35,573 bases of DNA from Candidatus Sordicultor fermentans (GCA_002385475.1 DGDO01000092.1:1-35573); one strand, 5' to 3'; shown: positions 8,684 to 15,621, counted from the first letter of the stretch. The notes: generated by a model not told the origin, from the letters alone. Translations and numbers: made by a program.

Positions 8684-9741
8684 AGGAGACAAAAAGAGAG
8701 AACTGGAGTTCTTTTATACTTAGAGTTTTTGCTTACGCTCTTATTTTTGGTGGGGGATTAGCGCTCAGTGTTTATTTAGGCTTGATTTTTTTTCAATATT
8801 ATCTTACAAGCGGTACCATATCTTTACCTGATTTTCGCAACCAGAGCCTGGTAGAGGCTATCAATCAGATATCCCAGCTGGGTTTACAGGCAGAGATAAA
8901 GAGAATAGAAAATAATCCGGAATTTCCTTCCAGCTGGGTTATTCAACAAGACCCTCCCCCGGGAGTAGAAGTAAAAAAGAATCATCGGGTAAAATTGGTA
9001 ATCAACGGAGGAGATATAATAGCAGAAGGAGGAAGTGTAGCTACCGGTGGCTCTTCTTCCCCTTCTACCTCTACTTCTGTTTCCGCTTCTGGTTCTGTTT
9101 CTGTTCCCGATGTTCGGCAGATGGGGTTAGAAGAAGCACAAAGTCTTATTGAAAGTAGTGGCTTGAAGCTAGAGAGGGTGGCAGAAATAACACATGATAG
9201 CATTCCTGCGGGTTATGTAGTTTCTCAAAATCCTCCTCCAGAAAGCGAAGTGGCGAAAGGTAGTGCGGTAAGCCTTCTCGTGAGCAAAGGGAAGGGCGAA
9301 GCTGAAGAGTTTAATTTAGTTGTTGTTCCGGATCTGGTAGGACTGCGCCTCGAGGAAGCCAAAAGATTACTGGCTCAGAGCAACCTCACCGTGGGAAACG
9401 TGGAAGAAATAGCGGTAAAAGGAAAAGACGATGGCGTAGTGATGAGACAGAGCCCTGCTCCGGGAGAAGAGGTTGAACCGGGAGAAAAAATTCATCTTCA
9501 GGTGACTAAAGCTGAAGAAGAGGAAGCAGGATTGAAAGAGCTAAGTTTAAGGTTTGTTTTACCCAGTTCTCGAAGCCCCATTAAAGTTGAGGTGGTGGTA
9601 ACTGATGAGCTGGGTGAGCGAGTGGTTTATGAAAGAGAGCATCAAGGGGAAGAAATGGTGGAGTTAACCACTACCACAAAAGGTGAAGGTAAAGTAGTTA
9701 TTTACCTTAATGGTTATTACTACTGGGATAAAACTCTTTAA
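8680..9741 (+). CDS. Membrane-anchored PASTA-repeat protein without kinase domain
   Basis: A 353-residue protein with a short cytoplasmic N terminus, one transmembrane helix (about 12-38) and three PASTA domains (about 46-110, 140-204, 212-278), each with the PDxxGLxxxEA and QxPxPGxxV patterns. A Ser/Thr/Gly-rich linker separates the first two, and about 75 further residues follow the third. PASTA domains bind peptidoglycan fragments or beta-lactams at the cell surface. In Firmicutes this slot between rsmB and rpe holds prpC-prkC, where PrkC has an intracellular kinase and extracellular PASTA repeats. Here only the sensor half exists, so I infer an envelope-binding role without phosphorylation. 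Overlaps rsmB by ATGA. Confidence 0.88.
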   Translation: MKETKRENWSSFILRVFAYALIFGGGLALSVYLGLIFFQYYLTSGTISLPDFRNQSLVEAINQISQLGLQAEIKRIENNPEFPSSWVIQQDPPPGVEVKKNHRVKLVINGGDIIAEGGSVATGGSSSPSTSTSVSASGSVSVPDVRQMGLEEAQSLIESSGLKLERVAEITHDSIPAGYVVSQNPPPESEVAKGSAVSLLVSKGKGEAEEFNLVVVPDLVGLRLEEAKRLLAQSNLTVGNVEEIAVKGKDDGVVMRQSPAPGEEVEPGEKIHLQVTKAEEEEAGLKELSLRFVLPSSRSPIKVEVVVTDELGERVVYEREHQGEEMVELTTTTKGEGKVVIYLNGYYYWDKTL

Positions 9742-9762
9742 TTGATATGAGGAGGAAAATTC

Positions 9763-10428
9763 ATGGCTAAACTGGCTCCTTCTATTCTATCTTGTGATTT
9801 CTCTCAACTCCGGGAAGAGTTGTTAGCTGCCGAGGAGGGAGGAGCAGAAATAATTCATGTAGATGTAATGGATGGACATTTTGTTCCTAACTTTACTTTT
9901 GGACTTCCTATTTTGAAAGCGGTGAGAAAAATTTTACCCCGGGTGACTATAGATGTCCATCTTATGACCGATAACCCTCGTCTTTACATTGCTGATTTTG
10001 TTCGGGAGGGAGCAGATATGATTAGCTTCCATTTAGAAGCATCAGCCGATTATAGCTTGATAGTAGACGAGATTGTAGAATATGGGGGTAAACCCGGGGT
10101 AGCACTGGCTCCCGGAACTCCCTGGCAGTGTTTAAGTCCCATTCTGGATAAGCTTTATTATGTGCATCTGATGACCGTTCATCCTGGTTTTGGGGGGCAG
10201 AAGTTTATCCCGGGTATGGAAGATAAAATCGCTTCTCTTCGCCAGGAGATAAGAAGAAGAGGTTTATCTACCGAAATTGAAATTGATGGAGGAGTAAATG
10301 ACCAGAACATTGAGTATCTGGCTTCTTGTGGTGCCTCCATTATAGCGGCGGGTTCTTTAGTTTTTGCTCATCAGGAAAACATTGCTGCTCGGGTGAGGAT
10401 GCTTTCAGAAAAGATAAGGCCATACTGA
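9763..10428 (+). CDS. rpe: Ribulose-phosphate 3-epimerase
   Basis: Interconverts ribulose 5-phosphate and xylulose 5-phosphate in the pentose phosphate pathway. Seen are LAPSILSCDFSQL at the N terminus, HVDVMDGHFVPNFTFG with the metal-binding and catalytic residues, VHLMTDNP, TVHPGFGGQKF and EIDGGVN, the family's barrel-strand signatures. Length 221 is standard. TGAGGAGGAAAATTC gives a strong ribosome-binding site before the ATG. It is the last gene of the yicC-led operon and is followed by hairpins and the accessory island. Confidence 0.97.
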   Translation: MAKLAPSILSCDFSQLREELLAAEEGGAEIIHVDVMDGHFVPNFTFGLPILKAVRKILPRVTIDVHLMTDNPRLYIADFVREGADMISFHLEASADYSLIVDEIVEYGGKPGVALAPGTPWQCLSPILDKLYYVHLMTVHPGFGGQKFIPGMEDKIASLRQEIRRRGLSTEIEIDGGVNDQNIEYLASCGASIIAAGSLVFAHQENIAARVRMLSEKIRPY

Positions 10429-10434
10429 CTATAA

Positions 10435-10512
10435 GGGGGAACTAATCCCCCTATAACCCCCAAAAGAAAGGGAAAGAGAGCAAAAATAACACGGAGGAAA
10501 AGCCTCCGTGTT
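10435..10512 (+). terminator. Two hairpins after rpe
   Basis: GGGGGA at 10435-10440 pairs with TCCCCC at 10446-10451. A stronger 10-bp perfect stem pairs 10488-10497 with 10503-10512 around a 5-base loop. Neither is followed by a convincing T-run on the + strand, so these are only probable transcription ends; the second could act as a terminator for minus-strand transcription, where a T-rich run follows it. Confidence 0.4.
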
Positions 10513-10628
10513 GTCATTCCTGAATGGTTCTATCATCCCCTTGTCCGTCATTCCTGAATGTCTCTATCAGGAATCCATATTATTTAAGGGCAAAAGTCTC
10601 TGGATTCCCGACAAAAGATTTCGGGAAT
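10513..10628. repeat. Second cluster of dispersed palindromic repeats
   Basis: Three related units: 10519-10545 is an inverted copy of 123-149; ATTCCTGA 10550-10557 pairs with TCAGGAAT 10567-10574; ATTCCCGA 10604-10611 pairs with TCGGGAAT 10621-10628. They share arms with the repeats at the start of the window and sit directly at the left edge of the accessory island. Confidence 0.7.
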
Positions 10629-10960
10629 AATAGACCTCTTCCTCGATTCCTTTTTTCTTTCCCTCACCCTTGACGGGAGGCATCTCGATATTTCTTCTCT
10701 CGCTCCCGGGGAGAGAGTGAGTGTTTATGCTGACTCAGGATGTCCAAAAGCTACCGAGATTGCCCGTCCCCAAATTTCTGAATAGCAAGTAAAACCGGAC
10801 TTTTCCTCTTCTAATTTCATTCCCGATTAGCTGAAGGATTATAGGACATAATCTAAACAATTTATGTACCACTAAAACTGGATGGTAGTCTACGATAAGA
10901 GGCTATAAATGCCATTAAATTTTATTATGGTATAATGCTCAAAAGGGAAATTATATACGA
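10629..10960. other. Gene-free stretch at left edge of island
   Basis: I see no intact gene. A plus-strand frame at about 10669-10788 is open for about 40 codons and ends in TAG, but it has no start or ribosome-binding site and I do not recognise it. TATAAT at 10931-10936 could be a -10 box, without a matching -35. Composition shifts from purine-rich to AT-rich along this stretch. Confidence 0.4.
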
Positions 10961-10965
10961 GCTAA

Positions 10966-11344
10966 AAGACCTCGCAAAGACAAAAGCCGCCTGTCATCGC
11001 AATCCAGGAAAAAGTTGCAGTAATTCTTTCATCAGTTGAAAATGTGAAACAAATGTTAATCTATGTCAGGGGCTTTAGAGAGAAAAGGCCGATACATGTT
11101 GTTCTTAAAGAGGACTTTGGGTGTTTGGAGGTAATATTGGACTGAATACGAATCTGAAACATGGTTGTTTGAAGGAATAAAGCCAGAGATATTGCGGCCG
11201 GAATGGTTAACTCTATTAGATAGTTTAAACCTGGAAGAGGCGCCAAATGACAAAAAGCGAGGCCCTTCGTGTATGAACGGGTTGTCGGAAATGTTATGCC
11301 CTGTAAGTATTAATTATCTTGTGGTTGATGAAATGAAGGGGTGA
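10966..11344 (+). pseudogene. Frameshifted remnant of an unrecognised gene
   Basis: Two overlapping plus-strand frames look coding in succession. The first (10966-11145) includes ENVKQMLIYVRGFREKRPIH and ends at a TGA. The second is open from 11135 to 11344 and includes ESETWLFEGIKPEILRPEWL. A single-base indel near 11130-11140 would join them into one protein of about 120 residues. The second frame reads through an attC-like right end (11293-11299), so its natural end may also be lost. I do not recognise the family, and no convincing start codon with a ribosome-binding site is seen. It would be the degraded content of the first visible cassette. Confidence 0.35.
11227..11299 (+). other. attC-like site A (degenerate)
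   Basis: Right end GTTATGC at 11293-11299, identical to that of site D, preceded by TCGGAAAT much as site E has TCGGAAT. AACCTG (11228-11233) can pair with CGGGTT (11278-11283) with one G-T pair. The left box is poor (AAAC rather than TAAC; a TAAC occurs farther left at 11208). This is the weakest of the sites in pairing, and it rests mostly on its shared right end. Confidence 0.35.
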
Positions 11345-11350
11345 TGAAAC

Positions 11351-12232
11351 ATGGCAAAAACAATATTGGAATCATTTAGAGAATTAAAGACAAACCTTGA
11401 AATTACAGAATTGCAACAATCCACTGTATCCACAAGACAGCAGAATGTAAGAAACGCTGTTGAAAGCGAACTAAATGTTTTAGACTCATTTTTAACTGGG
11501 TCATATTCGCGACATACTATGATTGCTCCATTAAAAGAGGCAGACATAGATATTTTTATTATTTTGGATGTCCAATATTATTACCATTACAATGGTCAAA
11601 ATGGGGGTCAGGCAGGGTTACTTGATTTAGTCAAACGAATTTTAAGAAAAACTTACTCCAAGACACCAGATATTAGCAGAAATGGACAAGCTGTAACAAT
11701 TCAATTTACAGACTTTATGGTTGATGTTGTTCCGGCGTTCTCTTGCCAGCGTGGCGGTTACTTTATTCCAAACTCAATAACTCAAAGTTGGATATTTACC
11801 GACCCTAAAAAGCACGTAGAAATTATGTCAGTTGCAAATAAGAAGCATGATGGTGATTTAGTTCCTCTCATTAAAATGATCAAAGCATGGAATAGAACAA
11901 TAAACGATCATTTTAGATCTTTTCATCTTGAGGTAATGGCACTACAAATTTTAGACGGAGTCAAAATCTCTGATTACCCATCTGGAGTTAGATATTTTTT
12001 TGATAAAGGAAGAAGTTATGTAAAGCAAAAAAATCCTGATCCCGCTGGCTATGGTGGGGATGTAGGAAGCTATCTAAACACTCGAGAAAAAATAGATGAT
12101 GCTGTGAGTAGGTTTGAGACTGCTTATACTAGAGCTATAAAAGCCGAAGATTATGCTAATCGAGATGATATTAAGGAGGCTGTAAGTATGTGGAGAAAGA
12201 TATTTGGGGATTATTTCCCTGCATATGGATAG
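11351..12232 (+). CDS. CD-NTase (SMODS cyclic-oligonucleotide synthase) of a CBASS-like system
   Basis: A 293-residue nucleotidyltransferase of the cGAS/DncV-like class. TGSYSRHT (49-56) is the GS motif, ADIDIFI supplies the metal-binding Asp65 and Asp67, and VDVVPAF supplies the third, Asp125. The helical C-terminal part includes IKAWNR and the FHLEVMALQIL helix typical of SMODS proteins. These enzymes make cyclic di- or trinucleotides on phage infection to activate a paired effector; which nucleotide is made here cannot be read from the sequence. AGGGG precedes the ATG by about 9 bases. The gene is AT-richer than its chromosomal neighbours and is followed 9 bases later by a SLATT effector gene. 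Confidence 0.88.
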   Translation: MAKTILESFRELKTNLEITELQQSTVSTRQQNVRNAVESELNVLDSFLTGSYSRHTMIAPLKEADIDIFIILDVQYYYHYNGQNGGQAGLLDLVKRILRKTYSKTPDISRNGQAVTIQFTDFMVDVVPAFSCQRGGYFIPNSITQSWIFTDPKKHVEIMSVANKKHDGDLVPLIKMIKAWNRTINDHFRSFHLEVMALQILDGVKISDYPSGVRYFFDKGRSYVKQKNPDPAGYGGDVGSYLNTREKIDDAVSRFETAYTRAIKAEDYANRDDIKEAVSMWRKIFGDYFPAYG

Positions 12233-12241
12233 AAGATTATT

Positions 12242-12790
12242 ATGACCAAACAATCTACGACTAAAGAGGAGATTATTTCTTTTACTAAAGAGGCAATTAT
12301 TAAAGAAGCAAAGAGAATCGAAGAAAATAGTCTTTATTCCGCAAAGGGGCATTTTGTTGCTGCTCAATTTTGGACAAATTTTCATTTATGGATAGGGGTT
12401 CCGACGGTAATTTTAGCTGCCTTAGCTGGAACGTCAGCGTTAGCACAATTTGACAATCATAATATTATTGCAGGCATTTTGTCACTTATAGTTGTTGTAC
12501 TTGCAGCGATAACAACATTTTTGAATCCAAGGGAAAAGGCAAGTATTCATTTAACCTCAGGTAATAATTATGATTCACTCCTAAGCAGAGCTCGCATGTT
12601 TTGGACGATTGATTGCCGGAGAGAAAATTCAGAGCATTTACTCGCGGATAAATTAAAAGATTTATCAGAACAGAGAGATAGATTAAATCGGGAGTGTCCT
12701 CAAATTCCCAGGTGGGCATATAAAAGAGCGAAAAAAGGTATTGAAGAAGGTGAGGCAAGTTACGAGGTTGATAAAATTGCAGATATGTAA
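12242..12790 (+). CDS. SLATT-domain two-TM membrane effector
   Basis: A 182-residue protein with an amphipathic N-terminal helix (residues about 9-45), two transmembrane helices (about 48-68 and 75-94) and a charged helical tail beginning with the NPREKASIHLTSGNNYDSLLSRAR segment. This layout matches SLATT proteins (SMODS and SLOG-associating 2TM effectors), predicted to disrupt the membrane when a nucleotide signal is sensed. The directly upstream CD-NTase supports the pairing as a two-gene abortive-infection system. No ubiquitin-like Cap2/Cap3 or HORMA/TRIP13 genes are present. The ribosome-binding site is weak (AGAAG), and translational coupling to the first gene is possible. Start ATG 12242. 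Confidence 0.85.
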   Translation: MTKQSTTKEEIISFTKEAIIKEAKRIEENSLYSAKGHFVAAQFWTNFHLWIGVPTVILAALAGTSALAQFDNHNIIAGILSLIVVVLAAITTFLNPREKASIHLTSGNNYDSLLSRARMFWTIDCRRENSEHLLADKLKDLSEQRDRLNRECPQIPRWAYKRAKKGIEEGEASYEVDKIADM

Positions 12791-12843
12791 TCAAGAGCTT
12801 TTGTGGCTCTCAAAAAATATAATGATGGGTACAGTTTATCCTG

Positions 12844-12935
12844 TAACACAGCATATACGCCGTGGACTTATGTCCCCGCCCTTCGGGACATTGTTCTCTT
12901 CAGTCGTAGCATCGTGTATGCTGAAAACATTATGC
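12844..12935 (+). other. attC-like site B
   Basis: TAACA at 12844-12848 opens a structured site. CAGCATATAC (12849-12858) pairs with GTGTATGCTG (12914-12923), ten pairs with one G-T. Inside, ATGTCCC (12870-12876) pairs with GGGACAT (12885-12891). The right end is ATTATGC (12929-12935), one base off the GTTATGC of sites A and D. Nested stems with TAAC and near-GTTA ends fit the folded attC architecture; the G-to-A change at the crossover base may mean a decayed site. Confidence 0.5.
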
Positions 12936-12946
12936 ACCGTGCATAA
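12930..12946. repeat. Perfect 8-bp palindrome beside attC-like site B
   Basis: TTATGCACCGTGCATAA is an inverted repeat around one base. It begins inside the right end of site B and ends 26 bases before the start of the next gene, so it could be a small operator or a by-product of site duplication. Confidence 0.5.
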
Positions 12947-12972
12947 AAGCTACTCTTAAAAGGTGAAAGAAT

Positions 12973-13920
12973 ATGGATATGAGTGTAAAAGTCAATCTTT
13001 CTCCTGACGAACAAGGTTTCACAGGAAGAGAATGTCCCAAATGCTACAAATATTTTAAAGTAAAATTCGGGACAGGACTTCCCACTTCGATATGTCATTG
13101 TCCTTATTGTGGTTATACTGGAGACCATAACGAATTTTTCACCAAAGATCAAATCGAATATGCTAAGAGTATGGCGTTAAAAGAAGTAATGGATCAAGTA
13201 ATAGAACCAGAGCTTGGAAAATTAGAACGCAGTTTTAAAGAGCTTGAAAGAGCGACAAGAGGAGGATTTATCCAAATAAAAGTTAAGACTCAGCGCTCTC
13301 CAGTGAGATTATCACTAAAATATTATCAGGAAAAAGAACTTGAGACATATGTTACATGTGATAATTGTGGATTGGAATTTGCCATATACGGTGTCTTTGC
13401 GAATTGTCCCGATTGTGATATGCTTAATGCTTCGGTTATATTTAGAAAATCTATCGAAGTAGCACACAAACGGATTCATCTTCTTGATTCAATAAAAGAC
13501 GAGGCCGAATTGCAAGAGGCTATTTTAGAAGATGCACTTTCTGGTGGCGTATCCTCTTTTGATGCTCTTGGAAAGGTTCTTCAATCGCGCTATTCAACAA
13601 TCTTTCCAGAAAAACCTAAGAATTTGTTTCAAAACTTAACAGCGCTTTCAGATGCTCTGTCAAAATCGGTAGGGAAATCTCTTTCTGATATAATTGGTAA
13701 AGAAGATTTTGAATTTCTTTTCAAGATGTTTCAAGTACGGCATATCTATGAGCATAATATGGGTGTGATAGATGATGATTTTGTTCGTAAGGTACCCAAT
13801 TTGGGATATTTGAAGGGTCGGAAATATCCCTTAGAACAAGACGAAATCGAGAAGGCTCTCACTCTTATATTAGAAACAGGTAATAAGATACTAAAAATAA
13901 AGGGTGACGAGATAGAATGA
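12973..13920 (+). CDS. Double zinc-ribbon protein with HEPN-like C-terminal domain
   Basis: A 315-residue protein that I cannot name. Ribbon one uses C21/C24 and C43/C46, ribbon two C129/C132 and C145/C148, separated by an alpha-helical stretch. The C-terminal half is helical and ends in MFQVRHIYEHNMGVIDDDF; Arg256 and His261 form an RxxxxH motif in the setting (helix, then HNxGxxD) seen in HEPN-fold RNases of defence and toxin systems. I infer a nucleic-acid-binding protein with possible RNase activity. GGTGAAAGAAT precedes the ATG. It fills one cassette on its own between attC-like sites B and C. Alternative: a non-catalytic HEPN-like sensor. Confidence 0.7.
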   Translation: MDMSVKVNLSPDEQGFTGRECPKCYKYFKVKFGTGLPTSICHCPYCGYTGDHNEFFTKDQIEYAKSMALKEVMDQVIEPELGKLERSFKELERATRGGFIQIKVKTQRSPVRLSLKYYQEKELETYVTCDNCGLEFAIYGVFANCPDCDMLNASVIFRKSIEVAHKRIHLLDSIKDEAELQEAILEDALSGGVSSFDALGKVLQSRYSTIFPEKPKNLFQNLTALSDALSKSVGKSLSDIIGKEDFEFLFKMFQVRHIYEHNMGVIDDDFVRKVPNLGYLKGRKYPLEQDEIEKALTLILETGNKILKIKGDEIE

Positions 13921-13941
13921 TTGAGAATGGATGTACGACCA

Positions 13942-14026
13942 TAACAGAGCGTGTTTAGCTACGGTGCCTTGCGCCTACGTCCAAGTCCAGCAGAGTTGGA
14001 CTTCAGATACGCTTGGAACGTTAAGC
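13942..14026 (+). other. attC-like site C (best formed)
   Basis: Begins with TAAC (13942-13945) and ends with GTTAAGC (14020-14026), a perfect match to the integron right-box consensus GTTRRRY. AGCGT (13948-13952) pairs with ACGCT (14009-14013); an inner 7-bp stem pairs AAGTCCA (13983-13989) with TGGACTT (13997-14003). Total 85 bases, within the normal range for attC sites. It follows the stop of the preceding gene by about 20 bases, as expected for a cassette. Confidence 0.6.
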
Positions 14027-14064
14027 GAAATACTTACGGTATTAGCATAAAGGAGGAAATAAGC

Positions 14065-14592
14065 ATGGGTATTTCTTATAAAAATCTTGATGAACAAACG
14101 CGAAAGTTTATGCTTGAAGAACTAGAAAGAGATATTGCTAATGGAAGCCTATACCTAAGCCCACGGCTGAATTCAACAGGACAATCAAAGTGGGCTGAGC
14201 TTTTAAGAAAAGCCATTATGAGCTTTGATGATGATTGGCTAGCCGACCAGCTGAGAGTTTATATGGAATCTCATGAGGAAAGTAGAACACGAAGTGGTGA
14301 AATGAAATCGAAAAAAGTTCCGGTTACTGCACCTGAAACTCTGGCCGAAGGTGAGTTCAATCGTTTTTATGCAAGAGGGCTATGTGCGAGAGCAATCGCT
14401 GAAGGTATCAGTGAAGTACTTGTTTATAGAGGAAAGGAGGTTAAACAACCTCGTCCAGAATCTCAAGCAAGGGTTGGGACAAGAATTGCTGCTAAAACTT
14501 TACTGGAAGATCTTAGAAAATCGCAGGGTGTGGAACCTGCTCTTGGAATACCAGCCGGTCCCAATTCGGGTTTAACAATTTGTTTACCCTAA
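14065..14592 (+). CDS. Conserved cassette protein of unknown function
   Basis: A 175-residue soluble protein that I cannot assign to a named family, although motifs such as SPRLNSTGQSKWAELL, PVTAPETLAEGEFNRFYARG and the closing GPNSGLTICLP look like those of a conserved hypothetical family I have seen in varied prokaryotes. No signal peptide, membrane segment or metal motif is visible. The frame is open back to 13951, but that would place the start inside attC-like site C; ATG 14065 with AGGAGG at 14051-14056 is clearly the start. The gene occupies one cassette between sites C and D. Confidence 0.75.
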   Translation: MGISYKNLDEQTRKFMLEELERDIANGSLYLSPRLNSTGQSKWAELLRKAIMSFDDDWLADQLRVYMESHEESRTRSGEMKSKKVPVTAPETLAEGEFNRFYARGLCARAIAEGISEVLVYRGKEVKQPRPESQARVGTRIAAKTLLEDLRKSQGVEPALGIPAGPNSGLTICLP

Positions 14593-14636
14593 ATTCTTTA
14601 CTACACCGAAATGGCAAAAATTATAGGCACTTTTGA

Positions 14637-14702
14637 TAACGCGATACATGCGGTTCGCTCTGCTCACGGAAACGCGAGTAATAGCGATCATTTCCGTTAT
14701 GC
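14637..14702 (+). other. attC-like site D
   Basis: TAACG (14637-14641) pairs with CGTTA (14695-14699), and the right end GTTATGC (14696-14702) equals that of site A. GTTCGCT (14653-14659) pairs with AGCGATC (14683-14689) with one mismatch, and CTC/GAG (14663-14665, 14676-14678) close the tip. Length 66. Confidence 0.5.
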
Positions 14703-14737
14703 CCCATTTTATTTACGAAGGAATAGAGGAATAAATA

Positions 14738-14896
14738 ATGTCTGACCACCTTATAGAAATATTTAGAGATGAAAAACTGGTGGAGAAAATCAAAAGACGT
14801 TTACTCCTCACCCAAATTCTAAGCCTTCGGCTCTCGGAATGTTATTCTAAGTACTCTTATAAAGAGGGAAAATATGTATGCAATATAAAGTATTGA
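14738..14896 (+). pseudogene. Truncated 52-residue ORF in a 145-bp cassette
   Basis: Begins ATG after GAGGAATAAATA, reads MSDHLIEIFRDEKLVEKIKR, then changes character and runs through attC-like site E into the start of the next gene, overlapping it by 19 bases. The first 21 residues resemble, from memory only, the N terminus of ThaI-type restriction endonucleases (FRDEKLVEKIK). The rest looks like translated recombination-site sequence. I read it as a gene fragment left when most of a cassette was deleted; a genuine micro-protein is less likely. Confidence 0.35.
14816..14847 (+). other. attC-like right half, site E
   Basis: Ends with GTTATTC (14841-14847), preceded by TCGGAAT as in site A. 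AGCC (14822-14825) pairs with GGCT (14829-14832), and ATTC (14816-14819) with GAAT (14837-14840). No TAAC left box is present, so the site seems to lack its left half, consistent with deletion of the cassette body. Confidence 0.35.
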
Positions 14897-15621
14897 AAAA
14901 TATACCTGAGCAGGAAAAGATACAGAATGAAGTTACATCGGAATTATGGCCAGAATTTATGTTCCATGATCCGGTTTCTAATGCGAATTGGCATAAACTA
15001 TTTGAGTCGTTCCCGGAGTTTCAAATTTCTTTGATGTCCAATTACGAGGTTATAGGTATAGCAAATTGCATACCCTATTATTGGAATAAATCCTTTGAGA
15101 AATTGCCAGATAGAGGTTGGGATTGGGTATTCGGGAAAGGTATTAATGATAAATTGAATAAAATTAGAGCAAATACTTTAAATGGTCTTCAGATTGCGGT
15201 AAGCAAAAAACATCAAGGTAAGGGAATAAGCTCTCTCGTATTAAAAGAAATGATTTCTCTTGCCCGTGATAATGGTTTTAAATATGTAACTACACCGGTT
15301 AGGCCTATTTTAAAAAGTGAATATCCTTTAACATCGATAGATAGTTATATAAAATGGAGAAGAGAAGACGGGTTACCATTTGATCCATGGTTGCGAGTAC
15401 ACGTTAGGTTGGGAGGGAAAATAATAAAACCTTGCCATAAATCAATGTATATTACTGGGACTGTAAATGAATGGGAAGAGTGGACAAATATGAAATTTTT
15501 TGAAACTGGCAGATATGTTATTCGAGGTGCTTTAAAACCTGTTAAAATAAATATAGAGAAAAATAGCGGAGAGTATACGGAACCTAATGTTTGGGTATTA
15601 CATGAGGTAAATCATACGTAA
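14878..15621 (+). CDS. GNAT-like N-acetyltransferase
   Basis: A 247-residue protein with the acetyl-CoA-binding motif A of GNAT enzymes: LQIAVSKKHQGKGISSLVLKEMISLARDNGF (split here only for reading), where QGKGIS at 112-117 is the Q/RxxGxG/A pyrophosphate loop. The C-terminal half carries YIKWRREDGLPFDPWLRVHV and KPCHKSMYITGTVNEW, which look family-specific. The acceptor is unknown. It is the last gene of the cassette run; no attC-like site follows it. Start ATG 14878 has AAAGAGGG about 7 bases upstream. Codon use is AT-rich like the other island genes. Confidence 0.75.
   Translation: MQYKVLKNIPEQEKIQNEVTSELWPEFMFHDPVSNANWHKLFESFPEFQISLMSNYEVIGIANCIPYYWNKSFEKLPDRGWDWVFGKGINDKLNKIRANTLNGLQIAVSKKHQGKGISSLVLKEMISLARDNGFKYVTTPVRPILKSEYPLTSIDSYIKWRREDGLPFDPWLRVHVRLGGKIIKPCHKSMYITGTVNEWEEWTNMKFFETGRYVIRGALKPVKINIEKNSGEYTEPNVWVLHEVNHT

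Noticed and set aside
10513..10628. CRISPR-like repeats
   Set aside because: Units are palindromes with variable arms and irregular spacing; there are no regular repeat-spacer units and no cas genes.
10669..10788. Open 40-codon frame in the gene-free stretch
   Set aside because: No start codon with ribosome-binding site and no recognisable family; part of it is a GC-rich repeat-like segment (CCCGGGGAGAGAG).
11041..11061. GTTAATC at 11055 as a further attC right end
   Set aside because: It lies within a coding-like frame and has no supporting stem or left box.
12741..12959. 72-codon frame between the SLATT gene and the zinc-ribbon gene
   Set aside because: It starts inside the SLATT gene and then translates attC-like site B; it is a shadow.
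13951..14064. Upstream GTG start for the cassette gene at 14065
   Set aside because: It lies inside the attC-like structure and lacks a ribosome-binding site, while ATG 14065 has AGGAGG at proper distance.
14351..14575. 74-codon plus-strand frame inside the unknown cassette gene
   Set aside because: It overlaps a better supported frame that has a strong ribosome-binding site and conserved-looking protein.
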